Positions 1-11,097 of a stretch of 64,000 bases of DNA are shown here, one piece after another (the stretch's first letter is position 1; every line of letters begins with the position of its first letter). Origin of the DNA: Lepisosteus oculatus (taxonomy: Eukaryota > Chordata > Actinopteri > Semionotiformes > Lepisosteidae). The position numbers were made by a program, and so were the translations under genes. The stretch is from NCBI RefSeq assembly GCF_040954835.1, contig NC_090698.1, positions 34,091,501 through 34,155,500 on the forward strand, written 5' to 3'. The notes beneath the pieces are model-generated. The model made no database searches and was not told the DNA's origin. It saw only the letters and a list, made by a program, of their open reading frames with translations.

Positions 1-549
1 ATCTGCATCTTGATCTTTGGAATGATGAAATTAACAACAATTAGTACATCATCATTGTTATATACTAATAGTGTACACTGTGTTGTTTATTACATTTTAT
101 TTTTAAAGTAAACATTAAATAGAATCAAATGTTTACATTAAACATAAATGAAAACTTTTTGAGGGTAACTAATCATATGTCATTGGAAAACAAATGTCAA
201 AATGAAATGGAGAAAACAAGGCATTGTTTAGAAAAAGGGAACACCTCCAATCTCCAAATTTAATATAGTTCCTTATTAGGTTATATTGACAGTAAAGAAC
301 ACGGCCATTGGATTCAGTTGACTAAGTCTGAACAAAGGGGAAAAACAGTCCTTTTAATAGGTTAGCCTTTTGTTATGTGTTGTTTTTAGGGTGTGACAGA
401 GTTCTTTGAGCCAACTCTGATCAAAGCAGCACATTTGTTTTGGAAGGGTTACTAACTGTATTCTCCACCAGACCTTTTAATTATCAGTCTCATCTATGTG
501 GTCATTTAAGCAAGTATCAGAACTGCAGCCATCAAAAGGTGCCTTAATA
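1..549. other. AT-rich non-coding sequence
   Basis: No open frame, splice-framed exon or recognisable repeat was found here. The stretch is AT-rich and looks like ordinary intergenic sequence upstream of MBOAT4. Confidence 0.6.
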
Positions 550-700
550 TGGTAGCAGAGTAGAGTAGTGGCTAGTGCTGTGCTTCTCCATACGAGAGTA
601 TTGTAGGTTAGTATCCTAGGGTGGACATTGCTGTTGTATCCTTGAGGAAGGTACTTCACTCAATTAACTCTATAAAAGCTCTGCTTTTCATATGGGCTAA
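550..700 (+). repeat. Degenerate tRNA-derived SINE
   Basis: The text reads like the head of a fish tRNA-derived SINE. A block 'gtagtggctagtgctgtg' resembles an A box, and a worn B-box-like 'gtaggttagtatcc' follows about 45 bases later. After it comes the usual body containing 'ccttgaggaaggtacttcact'. The B box has lost the GGTTCGA core, so it is a fossil. The subfamily is not assigned. Confidence 0.55.
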
Positions 701-1109
701 AATGAGGTTAGTTCTTAATTAATGAGCATGTCAAAATAAAGAAATACATTTACACAATATAAATTGAGGGAAGTATTATTAAAATAAACAATTTGTTCAA
801 AATACCTTTTTTAGGTTATAATTTAAAACTCAATTTCTTGGCCTTTACCAGGGATTACAAAGACATTTAATTGAAGCATCCAAAATCTTAAATGTTACTG
901 GCAAAATTTACACTTTGAGTTCTTGAAACGGCAAAGCGAATTCAACCTCACCAATTGAACAAACACTCACCAGAACATAAGAGGAAATTAGGTGCAGGTG
1001 GAATTCTTCATTCACACATAGAATCAGGTGTACAAGAATCATACTGCTTGTCCTTAGCATCTTTTAAAAAACTAAAATTTGAGACCTGAATCAATAATCT
1101 ACTTATACT
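701..1109. other. Non-coding sequence, nothing recognised
   Basis: AT-rich sequence without a supported gene or repeat. Confidence 0.5.
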
Positions 1110-1250
1110 TACATCCATTTTCTAACCATTTCTTCCAGCTGAGGATCACATGGGAGCCAGAACCTATTCCAGCAAGCAACAGACACAAGGCAAGAGGGGA
1201 TGCCAGTCCATCAGAGGACAGACACACAAACTCACTCATACCAGGGACAT
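1110..1250 (+). repeat. Fragment of common fish interspersed repeat ('catccattttctaacc' family)
   Basis: It begins with 'acatccattttctaacca' and continues with the family's marker phrases 'ggagccagaacctattcc', 'gacacaaggcaag' and 'gatgccagtccatc'. The same family recurs at 8980-9135, 21950-22135, 22290-22430, 26290-26517, 29160-29410, 33930-34240, 41395-41700 and, nearly complete, 52585-52930. It is non-coding. Confidence 0.7.
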
Positions 1251-1710
1251 TTTACTTATCCAGCCATCCATCCATTTTCACTCCGCTTTTCCTGGTCAGG
1301 GTCGTGGTTGCAGCAATCCAAGTAGATCAGGCCAGACTTTCCTGCCTCCAGCAACAGATTCCAGTTCGTCCTGGGGGATCCCCAGGTTCTCCCTAGCCAG
1401 CCGAGAGATATAATCCCTCCAGGATGTCCTGCCCAGAGGGACATGCCCGGAACAGCTCCAGCTGAATCTGACCAAGGGGCATACTTATGAGATGCCCAAA
1501 CCACCTCAACTGGTTCCTCTCGTTTTGGAGGAGCAGCGACTCTTCTCTGAGGCTCTCCTGGATTGCCGAGCTCCTCACCCTGTCATAAAGAGTCAGCCCA
1601 GTGGCCCAGTGGAAAAACCCTTATTTCTGCCACTTGTATCTGTGATCTAGTTCTTTTGGTCATTACCCACAGGTGAGGACCATAGGTGAGGACAGGGACT
1701 TACAGTATAT
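1251..1710 (-). repeat. LINE ORF2 C-terminal fragment (non-LTR retrotransposon)
   Basis: On the - strand, 1393-1578 translates to a stretch with QLRWFGHLISMPLG and ELFRACPSG. This matches the tail region of reverse transcriptases encoded by abundant fish LINEs, which carry an RWLGHLIRMP-like motif. Flanking DNA extends the match from about 1251 to 1710, but frameshifts break the frame, for example between 1256-1390 and 1393-1578. It is a 5'-truncated, dead copy. The clade is not fixed. Confidence 0.75.
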
Positions 1711-1769
1711 ACTATGTAAATGTATTGAAAAGTGAGAGAGACGAGTTTATTTTGCCATATGTACATGTA

Positions 1770-2590
1770 CTTTGGGATTGTTATTCACGCTGTTCTCAGG
1801 ATCTACACAGTATAACAGACAACATCACACAATGTGCACAGTACATTACAAAACATTAAATAATAAATAATGACAGTTGCAGCAGACCATCATGCACAAC
1901 ATAGGACAACAACATAAAATGGGTACTACAGAACAATCAACACACAAGAGAATAGATTTGTGATAGCTAAGTTAAAAAGTGCAGAATGCATTGAATTCTA
2001 AGGCATTATACAGTAAGCTGTTAATGAGCTGCCAAAGTGTAGGAACTGTTCTTAAGTTCTAGTGTCACGGATGTTGGAAAGGACAAACCGTGGAGAGGCA
2101 GGCAAGCGAAAAAGACCCTATGCGTAGCGGCGAGACGGGGGTTAGCCCGGGCTCAGATGTTCAGGAAATGCCATATAGAAACCTATGCCCTCAGGCAGCG
2201 AACATGGGGCGACCTGATGCTAGGCAGGTTTCAGGACATCCGAACGTCAATGCTGAGCGAAGTTGAATAAGTGACCTGGAAATATATAGCCCCAGAGAGA
2301 GAGAAAAAACGGAAGGAGAGCAAAGAACAGGAAATTAGAGACAGGACAGAGTAGGTGGTGTTGTACCACTTAGGAGAGTGTAGGGGGATGAAACGTTTGT
2401 GGTTGGGATGGTTGGGATCCTGAATAATGAATCAAGCTTTATTGCGACAACAGGTGGCATAGATCTCATCGATTGATGGTAAGTCAGATCCTATAATCCT
2501 CTGTGCCTTTGCCACAACCCTTTGTAGTGTGTCTTTGTCATGTTCCATTGTCATATCATACAGTGACACTATTAGTTAGGAAACTTTCTA
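1770..2590 (-). repeat. Second LINE-like remnant, split by a GC-rich insertion
   Basis: Positions 1770-2055 and 2370-2590 read as two parts of one antisense fish LINE-type repeat. The right part carries 'cctctgtgcctttgcc' and 'tgacactattagtta', as in antisense Rex1/L2-like copies. The middle (about 2056-2365) does not belong to it and is listed separately. Assignment rests on recalled consensus phrases, so the exact family is uncertain. Confidence 0.45.
2056..2365. mobile_element. GC-rich inserted segment, possible LTR fragment
   Basis: About 300 bases, clearly richer in G+C and CpG ('gcgtagcggcgagacggggg', 'agcccgggctcag') than the AT-rich surroundings. It starts at 'tgtcacgg' and contains a TATA-like 'aaatatatagcc' near 2280. 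It interrupts the LINE-like remnant. The 'tgtcacg' start resembles the solo LTR at 57193. No clear target-site duplication was found, so the element class is open. Confidence 0.35.
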
Positions 2591-3249
2591 TGGTGCTGCT
2601 TCCCCTCTGTTCCCTTTTTTGGAAGGTTTTTAAGTTTGTATGAATTGTTGAAATTTATGTTCAACTAAATTGCAGTTAATGACTTTCGTGACCCATAAAT
2701 CATAGCTAAATGGCACAAAAACAGAAAGCATACTTGGTTTTTTAAGGAGTATATGTCTGCCCTAGTTGCATTTACTATTCAAGCACAATTATCTAATAGA
2801 TAGAGTGTGCCACCATTCCATACAAACATCAGCCACAAATATCTAGGTAAATGGAGAAAAAAGAATTTTCCCTCAGGTAACAAATATATGATTTAGGGGA
2901 TTTCATTGTGTACACTGATACAGTATATCACAGAGCTTAAATAGAGAAATTCATTTTAAAAAAGCTGTGGTAGCTGAGAAATTACGTTTCCATGTCTGCA
3001 CCTTGGATAAACAGCAGGAACACTATTCATGCAGCACTAAAGAGGAATTTCTTTTTAATTTGCGTCATTTCAATTGAGGAGCACTGCTGTTATCACAAGA
3101 TGTTTATGTACAGCTTTACATTTTAGAAATCTTTGTTAATATTTGTGTAAAGAGAATAGCTTGAAGCAGATGTTAGCTAAGATATAAGGTCAAGCTGGCT
3201 ATGTTACACAGTCATTGAGGCAAAGAAAAAAGTTAAAACTCACAAAAAT
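2591..3249. other. MBOAT4 upstream region
   Basis: No gene and no clear repeat. This is the expected place for the MBOAT4 promoter and 5' UTR, but I see no convincing TATA box or initiator. The start codon at 3250 is in a favourable context (A at -3, G at +4). Confidence 0.4.
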
Positions 3250-3371
3250 ATGGATTTGAGCTGGTGTGTTTTTGACCTACATCCACAAATAGTGTATCAG
3301 TTTTCTGCTCTTCCATTTGCTTTGCTTTTTTACTTTTTCACTAAATTAAAATGCCTAAGTGTGATTTCAAG
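3250..3371 (+). CDS. MBOAT4: MBOAT4 coding exon 1
   Basis: It encodes residues 1-40 plus two bases of Arg41: an N-terminal stretch with LHPQIVYQ followed by a hydrophobic LPFALLFYFF segment, as in the first membrane segment of GOAT. It is too short to stand out as an ORF and was found by matching reading frame and splice phase. The donor is 'ag|gtaggt'. The start is the ATG at 3250. Confidence 0.88.
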
Positions 3372-6300
3372 GTAGGTTTTTCATGTTTGCTTCTCTTGTA
3401 CATATGAAAACATATTCAACCACAATTAGTAGTCCTGCTTTAGATTAAGGACCAAGGGCATTTATGTACTGTAATTTTTACATTTTTTACAATATTGACA
3501 CCTTGTCTAGGAAAAAGGTTAATGAATTTATTAATTGTGATGAGAATTGTTTGCTAAACTATATTTATTTTTGCTCATTTGCAATAATTTGGATAAGGCT
3601 TGAAGCCATTTGTGTGCTGTAGCTTCTGTATGAGTATTGAAATACAATAGTAATTCTACTAAGTGGTAGTTGAGATGCTGTAACTTGAGGTACTGTGTTA
3701 CATGTTCTTTTTCAAGTTCATTTTGAATTGGTCAATGTTTATATTAGTTATCTTGAAAGATCACTGATTTATATGTTGATTTAAGTTTTATGTTTTAAAA
3801 AGCAGTTTGATTTTGTTACTGGTAAAAGTGTATAATGTATATGTAAAACATTAAAATGGCTACACTTTTTCATATTTCATATAAAAAATAAACTACACTT
3901 TTTCATATTTAGTATTGTCAGTTAAACATCCAAGTTAAATACTGAATTTAATGCTATGAGAAACAACAGAAACCATCTCCCCAGCAAAAAGCCAAGAGTA
4001 GTAGGGACTGTATACAATTTATACATTTATATATAGTATTTCAAACACTCATGAATGTGTTTCTTTCAGGATTTGGGATTAGTAAAAATCTTGTATTTTC
4101 AGGTACATCTACCTGTTGCTGGGAGGATGTGTCCTAGCTACTGTTACAATGGGCCAATACTGTTTGATAGTGTTGACCCCTGCTGCAACTTTTGTACTGC
4201 TTCTACTGTCAGTCCATCCCCAGCATGTTCACTTTTGGGGATTTTTCGTACAAATGTGCTGGCAAACTCTGTGGCACCTTCTCATCCAGTACAAGGAGCA
4301 CTGGCTTCAGGAATCCATAGACAACAGGTAATGTGTTACATTAATATTGTTTAAAATTTTTTTTGATAGAAATGTTTCAATTATTTTTTCATTATGTTGA
4401 GACACAGATACTTCTGGCTTTAAAGGGAACTGGAGTTCCAATTTCTCAGAACGTTATAGAGAAAAATACACATTTTGAATTAAGCACAAAATTGAACTTT
4501 GTAAAAGTACTGTAAGTTGCCATGTTGTCGCAAACTCACAGTTGAGTTCCTACAAACTAAACGATGTGAATTGGCCTTTCCTGCTCACTAGTCTCCATAA
4601 TGACTAATGTAATGCAATGTATGAGCAAATAAGTACAGGTTGTACAGCAGATACCTCACCGCAGAAATGTTCCAAGGTGATCTGCTTGGTGTTAACAAGA
4701 AGGTAGTATTTGTCTGCAAAACCATTTCAAAATGGAGAGCAATATTTCTAGTGGATTAAAAGAGATGTATTTACAAGCCCGTTAACAAGCAGACTTTTGA
4801 ATACATCTGTTTTAATCCAAAAGAAATATTGAAATAGGGCTGCATCACGTTACTGTAAGTTTTGTTGCCTCATTCGAAATCGCAGAACAGGCACTGCACA
4901 TACCTGGAAATTTAGTCTATTTTGTGATGGAGGTTTTACAAGTTACTGTGTACATTTTACTTTTATTGTTGTTTGAAATGCACTGTAGTTCCCCTTTAAT
5001 TCTACCAGTAAAGAAATAATGTATTAAAATTATTAGGTGTTTGATGACTGCACATTGGAGGGAGTATAGCATTTGTAGTGAAGGGTAAATAAATACAAAT
5101 AGCCACTTCAGCCTAAAAGAATTTTGGCTTTTGTAATATATTTTATTATCTAACATGATACATTATAAAGGACACATAGGACTTAATTCATCCCTGCAGT
5201 TTGTATACAGTGAAGGGATACAAATAGAAAAAGACATATTAATGCAAACATTCACTTAAGCAAATTTCCCTCATGGGATAATAAAGCTTGAATTGAATGA
5301 AAATGCCTTAAAGATTCAAAATGATTTATACTTTGTTGACAAAGCAAAGTCGTTTTTAGAATGTTATTTGATTATTTTTTTCCTCTGCTTTTAACACAAA
5401 TTCTCAAGAATTTAAAACAAAACCTAATCAGATAGGTGTGTTTTACATTATTAATGCACATGTCAAAGTGAGGTGGTGGTTATCTGATGTGTATTGCACT
5501 TCTCCCCTTTATTGTATATTTTATACTCTATTGATTGTAAGAGCAAACACATATATAGACATCTTATTAGATTTGCTGAAGACACAGACTCGTCAGTTTG
5601 TTATGAAACTCAGAATATCACCATGGACCAATTCATCCATGTGTCCAGTCTTTGGAGTTAAATGTTTTGAAAGCAAAAGAACACATCATTGATTTAAGGA
5701 AAAATATTAAAATGTCTTAAAAATAACCCTGAAAGACCAGCCTAGAGTCAGAAACCTAAAGGCCTGGAGATATGCAAATAGATACCTAAAAATCCCAATT
5801 AAAAGTATCTTGGCAGACATTGCACATTACACATTTTTTCTTAACCAAATCATCCCAGAACCATCTCTTCTATCTAGACTAGTCTGCAGTTGTACACTCT
5901 GCTCAAATGTGAATCTTAGATCACAAGTGTGCTCTAGTAATAGGTGTACTGTACCTATAATTACTTATAATGAACCTATTTCCAAGCAGTTATGATTGCT
6001 TCATTGTTTTTAGGCTCCTGGTTGCCATTTCTTCACTGATGCTGCTCACCCAGAGAGTGACATCCCTGTCGATGGATATTCAAGAGGGGAAACTTCAATC
6101 ATTGCAGACCAAGGCACAGAGCTCTGTTCGTTATAACTTTCCTTTATGGATCCCATACCTTAGTTACACTCTTTTTTTTCCAGCACTGCTTGGAGGACCC
6201 CTGTGCTCTTTTAGTTACTTCAGGTCCTTTGTGGAACAGAATGGTCTCAGCTCTATTCCTTTTCCACTGGGAGCTGTTCTACAAAAAACTTTGCTGGTCT

Positions 6301-6986
6301 TATCTTTGGAAGGAGCCAAAACTTTTCTAAGGTGCCATTTAAGTAGCAATTCCTTAAGCCAAGCTCATTTTAATGTCCTTGAAGGCATTCTGTTCATCTG
6401 GGGTATTTCTCTGTTATATAAATTGAGTTACTATTCTCATTGGACCCTGAGCGAGTCTCTGAATAATGCAGCAGGCCTGGGGTTCAGAGGCTACAACAAA
6501 CATGGCAATCCACTTTGGGATGCCTTATCTGATGGCAATATCTTGACTCTGGAGACATTAACCAGGTTATCTCATTTTGCTCGCATGTGGAATAAGACCA
6601 CAGCAGAATGGCTTCGCAGACTGGTGTTTCAGAAGTGTCATGTTAGTCCTTTGTTACTTACTTTTGGATTTTCAGCTTGGTGGCATGGGCTTCACCCAGG
6701 GCAATTGGTTGGGTTTTTGTGTTGGGCTGCCACTGTAGAAGCTGACTACCGCATTCATCACTATTTAAGCCCCTATATGGACTCTAAAGTGAAGAGGCTC
6801 ATATATAAAGTTCTGACCTGGTTCCAGACTCAGTTAGTGATAGCATGCATTGTTGTCATCATTGAGCTAAGATATCTTTCCTCTGTGTGGCTTCTGTTCA
6901 AGGCTTATATAGGCCTGTTCCCTCTACTTAACTGCTTGGTACTGGTTGTTCTACCTAGAAAACAACAAATTAAAGTTCTTTATTAG
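3250..6986 (+). CDS. MBOAT4: MBOAT4, ghrelin O-acyltransferase (three spliced exons)
   Basis: Coding exons join as 3250-3371, 4103-4327 and 6014-6986. Both introns are GT-AG and phase 2, and each junction rebuilds an Arg codon. The product is 439 residues, close to about 435 in mammals. It is a multi-pass ER membrane MBOAT enzyme that puts an acyl chain, typically octanoate, on a serine of ghrelin. Family marks are a hydrophobic N-terminus containing LPFALLF, the block SSLMLLTQRVTSLSMDI, YYSHW, FARMWNKTTAEWLRRLVF with Asn309, and SAWWHGLHPGQ with His340. These two residues correspond to the catalytic pair reported as Asn307/His338 in mammalian GOAT. No frameshift or premature stop is seen, so the gene looks functional. 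The only close alternative is another MBOAT family member, but exon structure and motifs fit MBOAT4 best. Confidence 0.95.
3372..4102 (+). other. MBOAT4 intron 1
   Basis: 731-base GT-AG intron ending in 'ttgtattttcag'. It is AT-rich, and no gene or clear repeat is seen inside. Confidence 0.85.
4103..4327 (+). CDS. MBOAT4: MBOAT4 coding exon 2
   Basis: It finishes Arg41, encodes residues 42-115 and starts Arg116. Marks are LLLGGCVLATVTMGQY, TPAATFVLLL and HFWGFFVQMCWQTLWHL, two to three hydrophobic membrane segments matching the second exon of vertebrate MBOAT4. The acceptor is at 4101-4102 and the donor 'ag|gtaatg' at 4328. Confidence 0.93.
4424..4995 (+). mobile_element. TTAA-flanked MITE (Kolobok- or piggyBac-like ends) in MBOAT4 intron 2
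   Basis: A TTAA stands at 4420-4423 and again at 4996-4999. Inside, the ends are inverted: 'agggaact' at the left and 'agttcccct' at the right. Further in there is an imperfect hairpin at about 4743-4832, with arms containing 'attaaaagagatgtatt' and 'aatacatctgttttaat'. There is no coding capacity, so it is a non-autonomous element. TTAA duplications are typical of Kolobok and piggyBac, and the AGGG terminus favours Kolobok (inference). A partial copy in reverse orientation lies at 28840-29050. Confidence 0.65.
5190..5300 (+). repeat. Short LINE 3'-tail remnant
   Basis: It ends with 'cctcatgggataataaagc' followed by 'ttgaattgaatgaa', the form of many fish LINE 3' ends. Only the tail remains. 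Confidence 0.4.
6014..6986 (+). CDS. MBOAT4: MBOAT4 coding exon 3 (catalytic core)
   Basis: It finishes Arg116 and encodes residues 117-439, ending at TAG 6984-6986. It holds the membrane core with Asn309 (MWNKTT) and His340 (AWWHGLHPGQ), FVCWA-like 'FLCWAATVEADY', and a C-terminal hydrophobic run ending VLPRKQQIKVLY. The acceptor is 'cattgttttt' followed by AG at 6012-6013. Sequence before 6014 in the same frame is intron. Confidence 0.95.
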
Positions 6987-7203
6987 GCCTTGTTTCATTC
7001 ATCTTTGCATTCAGTATAATTGAGCAATACGCACATGATATTGGCTTAACTGGGTTACAGTCATTAGTGTACTAAATGCTAAACATTGAAACTAAAACTT
7101 ACAGTATACTACCATGATGTTAAAACTATATATATTGTATATTTTCTATATACTAATTGTATGTTTCAAAACACCTGTATAAATGCACATGACCAAAGTG
7201 CTA

Positions 7204-7209
7204 AATAAA
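7204..7209 (+). terminator. Probable MBOAT4 polyadenylation signal (AATAAA)
   Basis: It is the first AATAAA after the MBOAT4 stop codon, about 218 bases downstream, giving a short 3' UTR. Use of this signal is inferred. Confidence 0.5.
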
Positions 7210-7384
7210 CATAATCAGTGGAGCCTCCTCAGCATTTACATGGTGCTTTTTGGTGTACTTCAATTTGCACTGAACCAAACTGATGAGTATTGAATTTATA
7301 AACACACTACAAAATACCTGTAGAAAAAAGGATTTACAAAAATATGGTCTGCCAGTACAACACGTAACTGCCATAATAAAAGAA

Positions 7385-7600
7385 ACACCAACATAAATGG
7401 TCTTAATAGGGCATTGGGCCTTCATGAGAGTTTAACAGAACAGGTTCAGTGCACCTTGGCATACATTCAGTATGCGTCGGGAACTCTTTTGGAGGAACGT
7501 GACACCATTCTTCCACGAGAAATTCCATTATTTGGTGTTTTATTGATGGTGGTGGAAAAAGCTTTCTCATATTCTGTATCTTACAGGTGATCATCTTGGT
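7385..7600 (-). repeat. Fish DNA-transposon-type remnant
   Basis: Phrases such as 'gtgcaccttggcatacattc' and 'atggtggtggaaaaagc' match a decayed repeat frequent in fish genomes. The family is assigned from memory only. It has no open frame of use. Confidence 0.35.
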
Positions 7601-8400
7601 TTCAGCTTGCTGGGCCTCACTCAGTTTTCTTCAAATTAGCCTTCTGCTTGTCTGGTGATTGATCGAATCAATAGCCTGTGGCTTCTTTCCCTCATTACAC
7701 AACATCTGTGTCTGTCTGAGTTCTCTTCTTCCTCTTTTTCCTTCTTCCCTTCAAGGCTTCCAGGACCTTAGGCATCACCTTCATCTGTTCTACATTCACA
7801 TTTGGTGATTCTCTTTTTGCTGGCTCATCTTCTTTTCTCCATCTTCCTTTTTATAAGGGTAGGCTTGTGCATCATGCAATACTCTATACAGAATGAGCAT
7901 AATGGGGCAAAACGTTTCTTTCTGCCACTTCTCTTAGATGACATTTATCCTGACATTAAGGGTTCTGATGAGATAGGGAGAGTGTTATTTTATGGCTTTC
8001 CCCTGAAAATGTTTCACTGGTTCTAAAATCTCCACAATCGTCTTTATAGTGTTTGTGGAAAAGATGTTTCCTGCCCTCTGTTTTCAGCCATAATGGAGTT
8101 CTGGGATCCCACATTCATTCGAAATCCAATTTTGTTTTAATTAAAAAAATAAAATTCCCTCAAACTTACATTACAATAGCCACAAGAGTGTACAGTTTCC
8201 CAGATCACAGCCTATGCCCACATCCTTCACCAAATTTGACACACCTGACGGTTGGTCATCATTTAATAAGTAGGTCTAGGTAAACAAAACAGAACAAAGA
8301 GCATAATCTGCTCTTTGAGAAACTAACTAGGCTACTTCCTATTAAAAGCAAACTAGTCAAGTGAGTGAGCACAGCAGGACGTTTTCATAGATTCCTGTGG
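7601..8400. other. Intergenic sequence, nothing recognised
   Basis: Pyrimidine-rich and AT-rich sequence between MBOAT4 and the next repeat. No supported gene. Confidence 0.45.
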
Positions 8401-8404
8401 GATG

Positions 8405-8610
8405 TACTGTACAGTTTCATGAAAAAGTATTCACCCCCTTCAGGTTTTCTGAATTTTTGCACATTTTCTCCACTGACTGTAAATAGACCTTCATGTGGGT
8501 CCTGATGATATATTAATGGAGCGTAAACAAACAATACCAAAACAAACAATACCAAACTTTGGTGCTTGTTTTATTTATTTTAGAAACAAAATCATCTAAT
8601 GATTCAGTCA
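8405..8610 (+). mobile_element. Terminal fragment of a Tc1-like transposon
   Basis: It starts 'catgaaaaagtattcacccc' and continues 'tgaatttttgcacattttc', 'agaccttcatgtgggtcc' and 'tttggtgcttgttttattta', the outer end of a widespread fish Tc1/mariner-type element. Only one end is present and there is no transposase. Confidence 0.55.
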
Positions 8611-8979
8611 CATTCATTACTATAGCAATGTACCTAACTTCAAGAAGTATACAGAAAGTACTGTTAAAATCCAACAGTCATCCATGCCCCCCATCATCAT
8701 GTTGAGGAATTTTGAATTTGTATTCCTCTCATATGGTTAAATCTTTCAGATGTGAGATTAAGTGATAAGTAATTAAACTACACTCACCAGCAGGTGTCAA
8801 TACGTACAAATTTAACAAATGATCAGTGACTGCAAGAAAATAATTTGTATTGCATCAGAATTTTCTGAGTGGGAGAGGGATCCTTCTGAAAGCATAATAA
8901 TAGGATTTGAAATTGAACTGAAATGAACACAAAAAACAGGTGACACAAAACTAATATACTTAATACAAACAGTAAATTG

Positions 8980-9135
8980 GTAGCACAAATCCGGGCCACT
9001 GGGGAGAGCCAGAACCTAACCTGGCAAGCAACAGGCACAAGGCAGAGTACACCATGGACATATCTACACCATGGACAGTCTATTGTAGTGTACACACAGA
9101 CATATTCGCACCAGGGCCAGTTTTCCCAGAAGCAA
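8980..9135 (+). repeat. Copy of the 'catccattttctaacc' fish repeat
   Basis: It contains 'ctggcaagcaacaggcacaa' and 'caccagggccagttttccc', diagnostic inner phrases of the family also seen at 52585-52930. Both ends are truncated. Confidence 0.65.
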
Positions 9136-9229
9136 ATTTGGTGTTGGGAATGTGATGCTGGCCAAAGTTGTCAGTCTCAAGGCCCTACAAATCTAGAAAC
9201 AATACATCTTGAGCAACAGAACTGAAAGC

Positions 9230-11040
9230 ACACTAGGGGGGGTTTCTCCCAATGTTCAAAGTTTGATTTGGGAACTGGAAGAATTCCACAGTCTGAAGAG
9301 TACAAATGATGTACAGATGTATAGGGAGTTAACAGTTCACTGATGTAGTCAGGAGCAAAGTTATTCAGATAACCAGCAATAAATTAACTTTTATTCAGAA
9401 ATTAAAAGGGAGGCAATGCGAGGAAGCTGAAAAAGAAGTTGCTCAAGCATTTTAGCTTGAGTTAAATTGAAGAAGCCTAATTTCTAAAATACTTCAAAGT
9501 CTTAAAAATATGCTTGGATTCATCAGCAAACACTGTGTAACAGTATCGAACCTGAAAAAGACAAAAGCATGATAGCAAAAGATAGCATCTTATATTTCTG
9601 TCCTGAATACTTGGACGGATTCCAAGATTTACAAAGATGAGAAATCTCTCTACACTGAATTTATTCTGAGCTTCAGCACAATCTCCTAAATTAGAGGCTT
9701 TATATAACTTATTTTAGGGACTTTGAAAAGCCACGCTCAGGAAACTCAGAATGTGAACAGAGGAAACAAGAGAATTTCAATCTCTTCAAGATACACACCA
9801 AGAAAATAAATCACAAGGTACCAAACCCATAAGTATGAATTAGATATAAATAACAGGTGTGCATGTTGTTGGAATATTCACTTCATTCAGTGATTAATTG
9901 TTGATCATTTTTATTTCTGACTTCATTTACAGAATGAGATAGTGAGTGACTCATTAATAAAGGAAACTTACTCAGATGACTACTTACTTAAGGTTCCACA
10001 CTGTGTGAAGCTTACCAGATGTTTCTTACCAGCATATGCTAGCTGTAAATGTAGTCTGAGAAATGTTGCAGGTTTTTAAAAATGGACAAAAGACCAATGT
10101 CTGTGTCTTACTGTGTTATGTTCATATTTCAAAAATGATTTTTAGAGGTGAGTTTGTACATAATACAGAAAGTACTTTTATGCAAGCTTTTTTGTAAACT
10201 CATGACAGGAATTCACCAACCACAAGTATTCTGGGACCAAACTTTGACCACATCAAGTGTATTGCCAAAGCATATTTAAATGCTGAAACATCCCTATTCA
10301 TCTATTCCTAAACAGATCTGAATTGTATAACACCACATAAAAAACAACTGATACATCTGATATAATACAAAAGTAACAAAATCAAAACCCACTGAATATT
10401 TTGCTGTAAATAAACACAGCATGCAGACACATTTCAACTATGGGATAACTGGTTGCAATACTGAAGAATGCATATGAACATATTTATAAACGGATTTGTA
10501 GTACTCTCCTTCTTCACAGAAACAATGACATTTCTATAAAACAAAGGTGTCACAATAGGCAAAGTTGTGTCTTTGAGTTACTGTAAAAATAAAAGTTCAC
10601 AATGTTTAATATTTCTTGTTTAATATAGGGTAGCGGAAATACAGAAAATTAGAAGAATAAAAGTGGTAAACATGTTTTTTGTCAGTATTGTTAATTTATT
10701 ACTGCCTATAGCCAATATGTGCTTAAATATACTCAGAATATTGTGTTTAAAATACAAATAAGTGATAAATCAGACCAAAACCTTTCCCACAAAAAGTGAA
10801 GCTAGAAATGATCAGTCAGATGTGATATTCGTCAAAAAGAGAACGCTGGTAGCAAAATCAGCCTACAGTTTTGTTAACAGTTTAAGCAAATTGAGTCCTC
10901 TACGTATAATGACTGAGATGGCAAGTTTCCACACGAATGGGAAGGCTTTGTCAAGATTATATTTTATTTATCTGTGATATGTAAGATTTTTATAGTGGGT
11001 ATGGAATTGTCAATTCTGAGTTCTCTGCTCACTTATGATC
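9230..11040. other. Intergenic sequence, nothing recognised
   Basis: About 1.8 kb of AT-rich sequence with only short shadow frames. No gene, RNA gene or clear repeat was identified. Confidence 0.45.
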
Positions 11041-11048
11041 CTTGTACC

Positions 11049-11096
<48 letters not shown>
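11049..11096. repeat. (AAT)n microsatellite, SINE tail
   Basis: About 16 units of AAT/ATA abut the 3' end of the - strand 5S-SINE. It is most likely the expanded SINE tail. Reading frames through it give only poly-Ile or poly-Asn artefacts. Confidence 0.9.

Positions 11097-11097
<1 letters not shown>

Noticed and set aside
5970..6013. ATG at 5970 as the start of the MBOAT4 exon 3 protein
   Set aside because: The first 14 residues of that frame are intron. The acceptor at 6012-6013 and phase match to exon 2 decide otherwise.
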